Shown here piece by piece: positions 38,501 to 50,900 of a stretch of DNA of 64,000 nucleotides (positions are counted from its first letter, which is position 1; every line of letters begins with the position of its first letter). This DNA is from Augochlora pura (lineage: Eukaryota > Arthropoda > Insecta > Hymenoptera > Halictidae). The notes under the pieces were generated by a model that searched no databases, had not been told where the DNA came from, and saw nothing but the letters and a program-made list of their open reading frames with translations. Position numbers and translations under genes: made by a program. The stretch is from contig NC_135776.1 of the NCBI RefSeq assembly GCF_028453695.1, positions 1,984,001 through 2,048,000 on the forward strand, written 5' to 3'.

Positions 38501-40139
38501 TTGCTATGGAAACACTTCTCAGTCTTACATCGAAACGTGCTGGCGAATGGTTTAAAGAGGAACTTAGAGAATTGGGAGGATTAGAACACATTGTTAAAAC
38601 AATCAGGGATTGTCACCGTCATATTAATGCTCAGGATATTACGAGATCTGGTTGGTCAGATCCTTTATTAGACAAATTACGTAAAGTTGATAGATGTCTA
38701 CGTGTATTAGAAAATGTGAGTATAAGATAAATTAAGTACAGATACATTCTGCTGTTAAAAATGATTATTAATCTACTTTATATTGTCTCAGGTTACTCAC
38801 ATGAATGAGGAAAATCAAGTATATTTATTGAAATACGAAAATGGAGTTTTAGTCAGCACATTAGCAAATTTGTACCATCTTTGCGGACAAGAAATTCCTA
38901 TTTATCCAACCATAGATCCGAGTGATAAAACTTCTACTGGTGCTGTTATTAGAGAGTGTCTGTTTGCTATTATTAAAGTTCTGATCAATCTTACACATCG
39001 ATTCAATAGACAATGTAAGTCCTCGTTATTATAATCTTTGGTTTCTTAATCTTTAAAACATATATTTTATAACGTTTGCACTTTTTTCAGCTTTCGGAAG
39101 TAAATCAGTAGGATCGCAAACAGGTGTTCTGGATTGCAGTTTGTACCTTTTGTTACGCGTTCCCGAGTCACTTCCCGAAGAAAAGCGTTTCGATATGATG
39201 ATGTTGGCATTGATTCTGTTAATAAACTTAGTGGAACAATGTGATGATAACAAACAACTTCTAATCGATTCAAAAGCTCCCCCGTCACCAGAAAATATTT
39301 TTTATGGTAAATATGTTATATATTTTAGCTTTAGCATATATTCTTATGACGATTGGAATTTTATAATAATTAATTTCCTTCGTTTAGCATCTGAAGAAAG
39401 CGGCGTAGAATCTTTAATCGACCTTTTCTACAAACAAGAGGAACTAGCACGCGCTGAAGAGCAAAAAACAAATGCTATTTTAGATGGAGAAAAAGACAGC
39501 GAGCAAACAGAAACAGTGTCAACCACAACTAAATCTCAGGAGGAATTTATTGAAGAAACTGTTACGAAATGTTCGTATAATGTTACTATACAATACCTTG
39601 AAGTTGTTGAAAAGAACAACGCACGAAGTATATATTTTTCTTTTCAGTATTGCAAAAGGCAGGACGACACATGGAACATACTTTAATTGGAGCGTACGTC
39701 GTACTCCTACTTGGTTACTTAATAATGGATAATAAAGTGAGCAAATAGTAAACGGAACATTACCGATGGATCGTAGAAGTAGCGTACTAATAAAATATTT
39801 ATTTCTAGGATTACGAATCGTTGGTACGAAGTAGACTTCCAGATAATAATTTTACCGCTATGGTATCTGTACTTCAGAAATTTTTCAATTTCATGAATCT
39901 AACGGCATCGGTAACTACTCGAAATATTTATAATTACTGTCATTCGTAATCGAATCAAGCTAAGTAAAAATGTAATTTCTTTTTCATAGAATGAAGTAAG
40001 TAGTTGCGGAATCGCTGCTACTGAAAAGGTGATTAAGTTCCTAAAGATGTCGGATGCCAGAGTAGAGGAAGAGAAAACTGAATTACCATTACCAGCATTA
40101 GAAGATCCAAACATAATGCTTGATTTGTCTTCGTCTTGA
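35536..40139 (+). CDS. Wings apart-like (WAPL), cohesin release factor
   Basis: WAPL opens the cohesin ring with Pds5 to release it from chromatin. Eleven exons (35536-35719, 36007-37712, 37841-38089, 38162-38410, 38491-38715, 38792-39014, 39091-39306, 39388-39570, 39648-39736, 39809-39910, 39990-40139) sum to 3576 nt, 1191 residues. The N-terminus MTSRSYTKSYSRK matches human MTSRFGKTYSRK. The long second exon is low-complexity, with a Glu-Pro repeat. The conserved WAPL HEAT domain begins near the end of exon 2 (CGKKVKG) and runs through FYTVVKNVKKAHQIQESGEF, METLLSLTSKRAGEWFKEEL and LQKAGRHMEHTLIGAY. The exon 8 donor (T|gttcgt) is weak and was chosen because it restores family similarity. 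Exon 2 ends one Gly codon beyond the human boundary. Confidence 0.95.
37106..37206 (+). repeat. Acidic Glu-Pro repeat in the WAPL disordered region
   Basis: About 100 bp encoding alternating EPEPE/HELE/EPDHE units, built from near-identical blocks such as CCAGAACACGAATTGGA repeated twice. It lies in the large second exon, before the structured HEAT domain. It is probably a replication-slippage repeat in a disordered linker. Confidence 0.85.
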
Positions 40140-41458
40140 TTGATATATTTTACGAACACTTCATGTTTTTTATTACCCTGGCAAGCAAAAGGAGCCAAAG
40201 TTATATGTATCCAACGAAGGGAATTTCTATCGCAGCATGGATGGACCTGTTTCATATTGACCATATATTTTGATATATATTTATTCACTTACGTAATTTA
40301 TTGCTGTACCTTTCATTAAATTGTCTTATTTCTCCCCTAGTACCAGTAACACAGTTAGATACTAAGTGTAAGTTGTTAATTAATTGCGCAGAGAAACTAA
40401 TATCATAAGAGACGCGCTTTGTAATTACGCATACAGCTTACTTAAGTTCTTGGCTGGCGTGTATGTATTATTACCAATTAACTGATTTAGCAAATCGATC
40501 ACGTCTTGTTTACATTTCTCAAGGTCTATCTGACAAAAAAAGCTATGAGAACATAGAATATACTTTAAATTCGTTTGCTGTAAAATAATGCATAAATTCT
40601 CAAATTTTATCGTTTATTTTTAATCTACCTTGTAAGCTCTTAATTACGTAATTGGCGGGGTGTTGGGGTTTATCGCAACCCGATTAAAATTTTCGAAATA
40701 GCATTATTATGTAAGTTTATTTTAATATTAAAGATTATACCATAAGCCTTGTAAATTAAAATTTATAAATTATAATTGTATCTTAAATTCACAGTTTCCG
40801 AGTTATTGGATCCCATTAACAGGCGCATGATTTCACAAAACATTTTTAGTCGCGTGTTTTGCCTGATAAAATAAGGGAAAAAAATCAGAGATATATATAT
40901 TACATTGTTATTTATATGCAATAAACTAGCTTCGAATGCTATGAATCTTGTAAAATAAAGCATTTTTTTAATAAACGTTCAGATACGTTGTGCATTAGAG
41001 GACTTAACGATGTCTCATTTTCTGCCACCTCTTAAGTTTCTATTAATTTAAACAATGTACACAGAAAGAAAGCATTTACACGCGTTTATTATTTTGAATT
41101 GAATACTTCGAGACATACCTATTTCGATTAAAATCATCATTCTCTGCTAACTTCAAGGATATTCTACAGCTGTATGATACCAACCTATACCATACTTCAA
41201 TTTCTTAGATTTACACAATTGTAATAAATACGTACAATAATCACATTAAGTTGATGAAAGCTAATATCAAGCTAAACATATCATTAATAAATGATATTTA
41301 TGTATAGACCTGCAAACTACTCGACATCTTTTATGGCAGTATAAGTTCAATTGATGCGGCGTGTAACGTGATAGAGATTTTTGGTATTTATGTATTTCGC
41401 TTGCATTACACAATTGTAAGCAGAATTAACAGCAATACCGTTAAATAATATCAAAAAT
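40140..41458. other. 1.3 kb without a gene; likely wapl 3' UTR and mRpS31 promoter
   Basis: AT-rich sequence with no family-like open frame. The two flanking genes are in tandem on the plus strand, so the left part is probably the wapl 3' UTR and the right part the mRpS31 promoter. Confidence 0.5.
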
Positions 41459-43865
41459 ATGTTGTCTGTACGTCATATTTTAAGGTAAGTTTCAACGTAA
41501 ATGTTACTATTTACAAACCGCAATATTCTTCCTAGAAACTAATATTCTTTTTTCACAAATCTTAGGACGCAAATTATAATACGCAACAAATTGATACACA
41601 TTAAATATAATTCAGTTAGACTAAGTTCCAACTCCTCTTCATCAGATTCATCTGATTCTGATAGCGATGGAGTTACCGAATACCAACAACAAACTAAGAA
41701 AACAACTGATAATATTGATAAAAAACAGAAGGAGGACATAGACTTGTATGGTTTAATAGATCACTTGATTCAAGTAAACATTTTATTTCTTTTGGTTTGA
41801 CAAATATTTTTTGAAAAATATAGTGACTCTATACATTTTCTTTTTAAAGAAATCACCTTCGAAGCAGATTGATATCAAGATACACGAAAAGAATAAAACA
41901 GGAAAAGTAGGTGAGCATTTAATCCAATCCAAAGTTAAAAAAAAATGTTGAACATACATAATTAGACGTTTTATATATCAATAATTGAAAGTTAATGTTT
42001 AATTTTAGAGGAACGTATAAGGAAAGCAGCTGAAATACTAACTTTATCAGTTGGTGGAGATAAAGAGAAAATTGTTTCCTCACTGCTAGATAGTTTTGCT
42101 ACTCTAAAAAGTAAACAACAACTTACAGAGCCAACGTATGTATATAATATTTGTAGAATGAATAATATTTACATATTGTAATATATTTGTAATGTATTTT
42201 ATAGTAGCGAATCTCAATCGAGAAGTAAAGTTGGCAGCTTTAATGAAGAAAGTAAAATAAACAATCAAAATACAAGTGAAACTTCAGAGTTTAAAGGTTA
42301 CAAAGATGAATCGAAAATAACTATAAAATCATCATCTGTATCTAAAATGTTAAAAAACGAACAGAAAAAGAAGTTGGTAAAAGAAAGACAACAAAGAAAA
42401 CTAAAGAAACAAGACCTACAGATAAATAAACAAATCGATGAGTCATCCATACTTAAACAGCTAAAAAAGAGTCAGATACAAGAGCAGCAGGAGCTGCAAA
42501 AGCAACAGTTTGTAAGTCCACGTGATGAACCATCCATATTTAAACAGCTAAAAAGACAGAAGGAAGGACAGCAACAGGAGCTGCAAAAGCAACAGTCTCC
42601 AAGTAAATTTGATGAACCATCCATACTTAAACAGCTAAAAACGAATAAGGAACGAGAGCAATGGGAGCTGCAAAAGCAACAGTCTGTAAGTCAATTTGAT
42701 GAATCGTCCATACTTAAACAGCTAAAAGAGAGTCAGGAACAAGAGCAGCAGGAGCTGCAAAAGCAACAGTCTGTAAGTAAATTTGATGAACCATCTATAA
42801 TTAAACAGTTAGAAAACAGTCGGAAACAAGAGCAACAGTCTAAGAAATCGATAATTAAAGACCTCGTAAAAACAAGTCAAATACAAGAAAGACGACCAGT
42901 TGCTAAAAAATTATTTGTAGAACGTCAAGAACATGAAAGACTGGAACAAGAACAGCAGAAACAATCATCAATAATTAATGATTTGTATCAAAAGCAATCA
43001 CAGAGCACACAGTTTTTGAACACATTAAGAGAAAAAAATAAAAGAGTACAAGAACGAAGAGCCTCTGCAGAGCAATCTGTAAGTAAATCATTGTTGACAA
43101 GTCAGATTGATCGAGGTAGTAGGACCAATTTGAGGAATTGGCAGAGGAGACAGATAGACAGCAGACAATATGTAAAAAGAGATACTAGTATATCACATCT
43201 ACATTGGATACTATGCGATAATGATACAGAAGAATTGAAAAAATGGTTTGGTTCACATTGTACTTTAAAAAATGTTGACGTTTGCTTCTAGTTACAACAT
43301 TGATTTAATTTTAGGGATGGAAAAACACACAGTAGGTATAACAAAATTTTTTGTGGAATCAATATGACTTCTCCAAATACTGTTAAACTCGACACATGGG
43401 AGAGTTGTGAGAAGAAATGTATGCACATAATAATGAATTATTGGCCAGAAAATGCATTTCAAGAAATGATTCAATGGACTGAGGAGGGAAAACTATGGAA
43501 GTTCCCGATCGACAATGAACAAGGTATTATTACGAAAATAATATATTGTTCTACACAATATTTGGTTAAATAACATATTTTTAAATTACACAGGAATGGA
43601 TGAGGAAAGGAATATACATTTCTCGGAGCATGTATTTTTGGAACGACATTTAACAGAATGGTGTCCAACTGTAGGTCCGATACGACATTTTATGGAATTG
43701 GTGTGTGTTGGACTTTCGAAAAATCCATATCTGACGGTTCAAGAGAAATATGATCACATAATGTGGTACAAAGAATTCTTTGAAAGTAAAAATGATTTAC
43801 TAAAGAAACTAGGGATTGCAGAGATTGCACAAAATAAAGAGAAACAAGCTCAACTAACTCATTAA
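41459..43865 (+). CDS. Mitochondrial ribosomal protein S31 with an internal repeat expansion
   Basis: Component of the small mitoribosomal subunit. Seven exons (41459-41484, 41566-41773, 41850-41910, 42009-42135, 42205-43245, 43315-43523, 43594-43865) sum to 1944 nt, 647 residues, against about 395 in human. The N-terminus MLSVRHILR then RTQIIIRNK is Arg-rich without acids, as expected for a mitochondrial presequence. The C-terminal domain is clear: EMIQWTEEGKLWKFPIDNEQG, FSEHVFLERHLTEW, GPIRHFMELVCVGLSKNPYL. The extra length is in exon 5, a Gln/Lys/Glu-rich coiled-coil-like stretch with four full and one partial copies of a 29-residue repeat. The exon 5 donor TG|gtttgg was preferred to the longer open frame because it joins directly to the conserved domain. 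AATAAA is at 43894-43899. Confidence 0.92.
42437..42838 (+). repeat. 87-bp coding tandem repeat in mRpS31 (4 full copies plus 1 partial)
   Basis: Units begin at 42437, 42524, 42611, 42698 and 42785. Each full unit encodes 29 residues, of the form DEPSILKQLK, then a variable charged stretch, then ELQKQQSVSKF. The fifth unit fades after about 18 residues. The period is constant and in frame, so this is a true tandem duplication and not just biased composition. Confidence 0.92.
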
Positions 43866-44145
43866 TCTTTTCTGTATATATAGACAAGAGTGTAATAAAA
43901 CAAAGAATTCGTATAATTAATACTTCCGTGGATTCATTTTTATTCAATCTAGTATTAAACTTAAATAGACAAATGTTATAAAATAAAGTTTATTCAATTG
44001 TCGAATTTAAAAGCGTGTTTTGAAAAGTTATGATTACTAGAAAAATCCCCTGGGAGCGCTGTGGTCTCGATTTCACGGGTGTTTGAAATGAATATTTAGG
44101 TTAAAGTAAATCTGTGTCGTGTATACGTAGATTTCGAAAGGAAAA

Positions 44146-45120
44146 ATGATCGAAACAGAAAATATCGAAGATGGAAACGGATTGAGATCCGATGGCAGAC
44201 GTGCTGTAGAATTAAGGCAAATACGTGTGAGAATGGGAGTGTTTGGACAAGCTGATGGAAGTGCTTACATCGAACACGGTAACACTAAAGTTTTAGCCAC
44301 AGTGTACGGACCGCATCAGGTTATGATTCGCCTTTTTTTTTTGTATTCTGTCTAAATATCTGAACAAAGAAATTTTTGTGCTTCACGAATTATTTTAATA
44401 ATTATAGCCACGAGGTTCTACCGGAAGATCTTCAAGCAACGTTACCAAAGGCATTGTAAACTGTCAATATAGCATGGCAGTGTTTAGTCTGTCTTCCGGA
44501 GAACGTAAACGAAAACCAAGAGGCGATAGGAAATCGCAAGAGAGGTCGCTACAATTGAAACATGCTATGGAAGCAATAATACATTTAGAGCTATATCCAC
44601 GATCGCAAATAGATATTTACGTAGAAGTATTGCAAGTAGATGGAAGTGAATATTGCGCGTCTGTAAACGCAGCAACACTGGCTTTAATTGATGCTGGGAT
44701 TCCTATTAAGGTACAACATAAGACGAAAAAATCTATTGATTTCTAACATTTTAATAAAGTCATTAAGCTATATTATTTATTTTATAGAATTATGCTGTAG
44801 GATGTACCATAACGCTATGTTCTTCAGATGAAGATAAAACATTAGAAACAGGACTATTAGATGCAAATTATGTAGAAGAATGTGCTCCCGGTGTTACCTT
44901 ATCTATTGTCGCTTTGCCAGATAGCGACAGCACGTCTAAAGATGGTTTCATAGTGGTAGCTCAAGGAGCAGGCCAACGATTACATTTATCAAAACTTGAA
45001 TCTTTAAAAAAACGTGTCTTGTGGGGTTGTCAGGATATCAAAACCATTTTAGACAATGCTGTAAGGCACCATTTAACAGAACAATCGCTTCCCTCCCTTT
45101 TTCATGTTACCTCGGATTAG
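44146..45120 (+). CDS. Exosome complex subunit Rrp41/EXOSC4 (Ski6)
   Basis: RNase PH-like ring subunit of the RNA exosome, which degrades and processes RNA from the 3' end in nucleus and cytoplasm. Three exons (44146-44319, 44408-44710, 44788-45120) sum to 810 nt, 269 residues, close to the usual 245. Family motifs: GLRSDGRRAVELRQIRVRMG, QADGSAYIEHGNTKVLATVY, VNCQYSMAVFS, GDRKSQERSLQLK, LYPRSQIDIYVEVLQVDGSE and NAATLALIDAGIP. In animals the ring is catalytically inert, with activity from Rrp44/Rrp6; I infer the same here. The stop is nearly followed by AATAAA at 45125-45130, and the gene converges on the trifunctional protein gene, whose stop is only 197 bp away. Confidence 0.96.
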
Positions 45121-45316
45121 AAATAATAAAAAGATTTCATACAAAATTACAGTTTTACTAACGATACATTTAAATAACTTTTATAGTAAAATATTTTATA
45201 AAAAACATTTTGTAAAAAATTAAATTTCTCTTTAAAACAAAAAGATGTTTTTCCCCATTACGCCTGGTTTGTACAACGTGATCGGTTCTCCAAGATAATT
45301 AGTTATTTCTCGTGGT

Positions 45317-47363
45317 TCACACTTCAGCGCCAGGGTACCTTTCCATAATCATTCCCACTCCCTGCAGTAGAGATAATAAGCTTATTGAAGAGAATTTAAT
45401 TGACAAAAACACTATTGGGAAACCTCATTTACCTGTCCACCAGCTGCACAAGCAGCAATCAATCCGAACTGTTGATCTTCTCTGATAAGTCTATTGGCTG
45501 TATGAGTTGCTAATCGAACTCCAGTTGCTGCAAATGGGTGACCAATCGATAAAGATCCGCCCCATGCGTTCCATTTACTAAGATCTGGTGTTCCCACTTT
45601 TTTTGATCTTCCTAAATAGTTCTGTGCAAACCAATCGGAATCCAATGCTTTCAAGTTAGATAAAATTTGCCCAGCGAAAGCCTCATGTATTTCCCACACA
45701 CCTATGTCTTTCACATCTAATTTAGCTTTCTCTAATATCTGCAATAAATTTTATATTGAATACTTGACATGTTAAATGTATATATAAAGTGAAAATTCGT
45801 AACCTTTGGTATTGCGTAAGTTGGCCCCAATAGTAACTGATCAACAGGATCTTGGGAAACATATGTGAAATTTCTTAAATATGCTTTTGGAGTAAGGCCC
45901 AGTTGCAGGGCTCTTTCTTCCGACATAATTAAGGCAGCAGATGCTCCATCAGTTAAAAAGGAAGCATTAGCAGCAGTAACTACACCATATGGCTTAACAA
46001 AAGCTGGCTTCAATTTTGCTAATTGTTCTGGTGTAGAAACACGGATTCCATTATCCTTATCAACTATTTTGTTCACATTAGGAACTACAAAACATAATGA
46101 AATATAATGTTAAACCGCTTTTTTATTTATTATAATTTAACTGCTATTACCTTTGTAAGGAGCTACATCTGATAAATATCCTTGTTTTTGTGCATTAGCA
46201 GCTAAAGTATGTGACCGTAGCGCATACTCATCCTGTTCTACCCTTGATACTCCAAATGCAGCAGCTAATCTATCTCCACTGTGACCCATTGTTTCCCCGC
46301 TAGAAAATTCTGCCACGGCAGGCAACTATGTGCGTAAAAGAATAATGAAGTGCAATTAATGTTAGACAATTTAATTTTACCACAAGTTGACTCACATCTG
46401 GTACAAAATGCTGTGGCCTAATAGATGAGAGAAGAGATAACGTTTGTCCAGTACTCTTTGCTTTGTTAAGTTGTAACATCAAAGATCTCATACTTCGATT
46501 GTGTCTAATCGGTATATCAGACATAAATTCAACTCCACCAGCAACAATTGCATCGTATACGCCACAAGCAATCAAACCCATACCAGTTGTAATTGCCTGA
46601 TTGCTACTGATACACGCCATTGTTACAGTATGTGCAGGGGTATGCTCGCTATAGCCAGCTGCTAGAGCAGCTTCTCGTGCAATATTAGATGTCTTTACTT
46701 CTTGCATAACAGTACCATACACTATATATTCAACTATTTCTTTGGGAAAATTAATTTTTTTTTGCAATGACCTAGTAGAGATACATAATATATTAGAGTT
46801 CTATTAACCATCTTAAACAAAGTCATAATACGTATAAAGTAACTTACACCAACGCATGCCTCGCAAGATCGTATGACATTAAGTTTTTGTAAGTGGTTCC
46901 AGACTGTAAGAATGGTGTCCTAACACCATCAACGTATACAATATTCTTAGTGCCATTGTTTTTCGTTGCGTACGATTTATTTATAACTACATTCCAATAA
47001 TTTGCAGCAGCTCCTGATATACGAAATAATTAATGCTCGGCATCAATATGAATAAGAAATAATGACAAATTTGTTCTCCCCGAAATAATTTAAAAAACGA
47101 ACCAGTTCTGGTTTTCGTAAATATAGTAGACGTAATATAATTAAGCATTTCGTAATATTAAATTGAAAATTATTATATAAAATTGTACCATCAATATCTT
47201 CGTTCAATGTACTTTGTACCCATATTATTGAAAATATCAAACTATATCACGCCTGGACCCTATTCGATTAAATAACATTAATTCGTATTCTAAATTGATC
47301 GATCATACCGTATTTAGTAAATCCTTGTTTCGTTGCAATGCTATTTTTCAAAAACGAAAGCAT
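45317..47363 (-). CDS. Mitochondrial trifunctional protein subunit beta (HADHB), 3-ketoacyl-CoA thiolase
   Basis: Last step of long-chain fatty acid beta-oxidation in mitochondria. The first exon (47363-47309) encodes MLSFLKNSIATKQGFTKYG, a short basic presequence; exon 2 (47013-46848) gives the family start NIVYVDGVRTPFLQSGT. Later exons carry the nucleophile region HTVTMACISSNQAITTG, QEVKTSNIAREAALAAG, SSGETMGHSGDRLAAAFGVSR and TAANASFLTDGASAALIM. WEIHEAFAGQILSN is followed by the catalytic GHPFAATG His and the CAAGGQ Cys. The last exon ends QGVGMIMERYPGAEV. All thiolase catalytic residues are present. The promoter is shared head to head with l(2)dtl, 560 bp from start to start. Confidence 0.95.
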
Positions 47364-47923
47364 TTTTATAACAATCAATGATTAAACAAAAGAGTTCTTT
47401 CCCGTATTCGATCAGTTCCTATATGCAACTATACGTCAGTTTATTTTCTGGACTAAAAAAAGCAGGCATGAAATAATACAAGCTATAAGCGCTTACATCT
47501 ATATAACCTCGTGTTATATACGGTAAATTTGAAAGTGATTTTTTCGTTTCTAATATGTATAAATTTATGAAAAAATATTTTATAAAAAAACACTGAGTAC
47601 TTGTTAAATGAATTAATTGAAACGAAACAGATCTATCGTATCGTGTAAAACACTTGACTTACAATAAGCTGCGCAGTAGTGCACAGCACATAACACATAT
47701 TCACCTTGCGGTACCCCCATCTATACCATACGATTCCGTGACACGAACTAAAACGCCATCGTCAGCGACGTCACATGGTATCCCCTCTTTGCCAGATAAT
47801 TGAATCGAATACGCAACTGCGCAGGTGCTGACATTCTGACAGATTTTTCCCGCGTATGATCTCGTGCGTATGAACAATTGTCGGAAGTGTTATAACAAAA
47901 CATTAGTTTAATGAATTTTCAGA
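47364..47923. promoter_or_regulatory. Bidirectional promoter interval, Mtp-beta and l(2)dtl
   Basis: 560 bp between divergent start codons. It holds a CRE-like GACGTCAC at 47767-47774, an NRF1-like TGCGCAGGTGC nearby at about 47818, and an E2F-type site at 47846-47853. The GC-richer cluster sits within 160 bp of the l(2)dtl ATG. Only motif matches are seen. Confidence 0.55.
47846..47853 (+). promoter_or_regulatory. E2F-type site upstream of l(2)dtl
   Basis: TTTCCCGC, a standard E2F half-consensus, 71 nt upstream of the l(2)dtl start codon. Cdt2/DTL is an S-phase-coupled gene, so E2F control is expected; binding itself is inferred. Confidence 0.55.
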
Positions 47924-50526
47924 ATGAGTTTAGTGCGCTCCATTGTGGAACGTGAAAGAGGATCAGGTAAATCCATTTTAATAGATTATAAACTGCAAGA
48001 AAATTAACCGAAATCTAAATATCCTTTCATAGGTTATACGTGATCCATATAGCGTCATTTGTTCATCAAATTGTCAATTAAAATACTTGCACGTTCTGCC
48101 TGAAATTTTAATATATTATATTACGTTTCAGAATTCATACGTGATTATGATATCGCTCTGTATCGCTTAAAATGCTATCAGAATGACGTTTATCGTGGTA
48201 TTACACCGAACACGAATGCGCTCGATTTTAATCCAGAACCACCAGTTTTCGCGTGTCGTTTTTGTACTACGGAAGGGTACGAACAAATAATTGCATTAGC
48301 GAACGAGGATGGAAAAGTCGCAATCCAAGATACTAACGTTAAAGGGGTGTCCAATCAACCATTGGAGGGAACCCAGGTAATAATTTTATGTTTACCATAA
48401 AATCGAGTACGTTAAATTAATATCTTCACATAGAGTATGTAATATAAACTCATTATTAATTTTATACAATCAAAAGCAATCAAATTATTTCCAGGCACAT
48501 TGTAATGCAATATTTGATGTTGCCTGGATGCCAGGTGAATTAAAGTTAGTGACAGCATCTGGAGATCATAGTGCCAGATTGTGGGATGTGTCTGGCCCTG
48601 AAATAAGGCAGGTCGACTATTTCCATGCTCATACAAGAAGCGTTAAAACTGCTGTGTTTCGTTATCAAGATCAAGGTATTGAATTATTATATAGGCACAT
48701 GTCAGAGACATATTTCTATAAAGTATTCATTAACACCAATTTATTGCAGCTGTATTTGCAACAGGAGCCAGGGATGGCTTTATTATGTTGTGGGACATTA
48801 GAGCCAACCATCACGAGCATCGTAAACCTGACAATTGCATTGCTAATGCACACAATATGGGTACCATGAGTAACATGAGGCAGCGAAGAGCAATTAATCA
48901 CACATCTAGAGCTCAAAGTATTACCAGTTTAGCATTTCAAGATGATGTCACTTTACTGTCTTGTGCAGCTGGCGACGGGTAAATTTATTGATATTACCAT
49001 TATAAACAGGACATAGAATACTAACAACTGTTACTTTTATTACAGACTAATAAAGGTGTGGGATTTGCGTAAAAATTATACCGTTCACAAAAAGGAACCT
49101 ATAGCTAAGCATACAATGAACTATAATGGGCACAGTACAAGAAATGGATTCTCGTCATTATTAATATGTCCAGCCAGAATCACATTGTATGCAAGCTGTA
49201 TGGATAATATTATATATGCATATAATATATCATCATATAATCCCAATCCGAGTAAGATTCACAACAGTAATGAAGTAATATTAAAGAAACAACTGTTAAC
49301 GTGTTTTACGCATTAGTTGCAGAATATTACGGGCATCAGAATTGTACGTACTATGTTAAGACTTGTTTGAGTGCTGATGGACGTTACATAGCCAGTGGTT
49401 CAAGCGATGAACTTGCATACATATGGCGCACAAATAAACCAGGTGCACCAGTCGTCCAACTATCTGGACATACAGAAGAAGTTACCTGCATTGCATGGTG
49501 CAATGTTGGAGAAACTAAAGTACACATAAAAATTTGACTATTAGTTTTCACGCATTGATTAGCATTCATCACGTTTACATTTATTTTTGTTTTCAGATAG
49601 TAACATGTTCTGACGATTCCTGCCATAGAATCTGGAGAATTGGCCGTGAACATAAAATAGATAATGAGGAAGTACAAATACGTGGTCATGCTGAAATCGT
49701 TCATACTAAAAATCCCTTAGAGAAGTTAAAATTAGAAACTACACCAACCATTACTCGACGTTGGGTTGCATCCCAGGAACATACTCCAGGATCCGACACC
49801 ACGCCTGGTATGTTTTTATTAGATTAATTATTTGAACAAATTTTAAATGCTAATTTCTCGTTGCTAGGTGCTACTCCTGGAACCGGTGATATTTTCAACC
49901 AGGCAGAAGCTAATCAAACTCGTTATGGTCTTAGTAATTCTGTAAAAAGAACTTACTCCCAGATGATGATGGGATCGTGGTCCGAAGGAAAATTCAAATC
50001 AATTTTGTCACCAATACATGAAAATAATGAATTCATTGCGAAACGAGCGCATTTGGAAAATCGTGGCGCGCGAAGATTATTTAGCCCATACCACGACAAT
50101 AACCGATTATACAAGGATTACGAATCTGACGAACCAAGCACAAGTTCATTCACTCCAGAGAGTAAGAATGAAATCCTCTTTTCGCCTACGTTGAATCTTC
50201 CTAATTTTGTAATTGATGGCACGGCGCCGCATTTACTTCAAATGTCTCCGGAGAAGTACAAAGAAAACGTTGATTGGTTGACCAGAATACGTAGAGAGAA
50301 GTTCGAGCATAGGTCAGGAAAATCAGTGTCAGAAAAATTAACTGGTGTTACCACAACACCTGCCAGAAGAAATAGTAGATCACGTTCTACGGAACCGCAA
50401 AAGCAAACAAAATTATCTAAAGGTTCGGCTCCTTCTTTATTAAACTTCTTTAAGATTACGGGTAAGGATAGTGAAACGAATGCGTGTTGCGATGACGTAA
50501 ACAGTGTGCCTTCTACAAAATTTTAA
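47924..50526 (+). CDS. Denticleless/Cdt2 (DTL), CRL4 substrate receptor
   Basis: WD40 substrate receptor of CUL4-DDB1 ubiquitin ligase that destroys Cdt1, Set8 and p21/Dacapo on PCNA-loaded chromatin in S phase. Eight exons (47924-47966, 48132-48376, 48495-48675, 48750-48978, 49046-49251, 49317-49519, 49597-49807, 49868-50526) sum to 1977 nt, 658 residues. WD40 repeats cover roughly residues 50-400, including GDHSARLWDVSG, DGFIMLWDIRANH and GLIKVWDLRKNY; the two WDxR motifs are the DDB1-contact type. SSDELAYIWRTNKPGAP is a family block. The tail is disordered and basic, and ends with SAPSLLNFFKITG, a PIP-box-like element. It converges on AGK. Confidence 0.95.
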
Positions 50527-50900
50527 AAGCAAATTGTCTTTCTCACATGTACTGTATTGCAAGTGTTTTATATTTATAGAATTAGAAATTTATTTTATAT
50601 GCCATAGAATTACGTCCATAACGCGGACCAATGAATGTGATGAGAATTCCAGTAAGTTTTCAGAATCAATGCATTTATAATAAAACAGTAATGGATTTTA
50701 TAATGTAGAATATAATATGTTTAGGATAATCGTGTGAGTATTAAACATATGTAAAAATAGATTATACGTACATACTCAAGAATGTCATGTACAGATGACA
50801 ATATCATAAAGTACCTTTTATATGAAATAATAAATTATTTTTTATAAAAATATATTAGTGCTTAATAATAATTTTATTTAAATTATATATCATCGTACTA

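Noticed and set aside
43246..43291. Extension of mRpS31 exon 5 to its own stop codon
   Set aside because: Splicing at TG|gtttgg joins directly to the conserved C-terminal domain and keeps the total frame (1944 nt).
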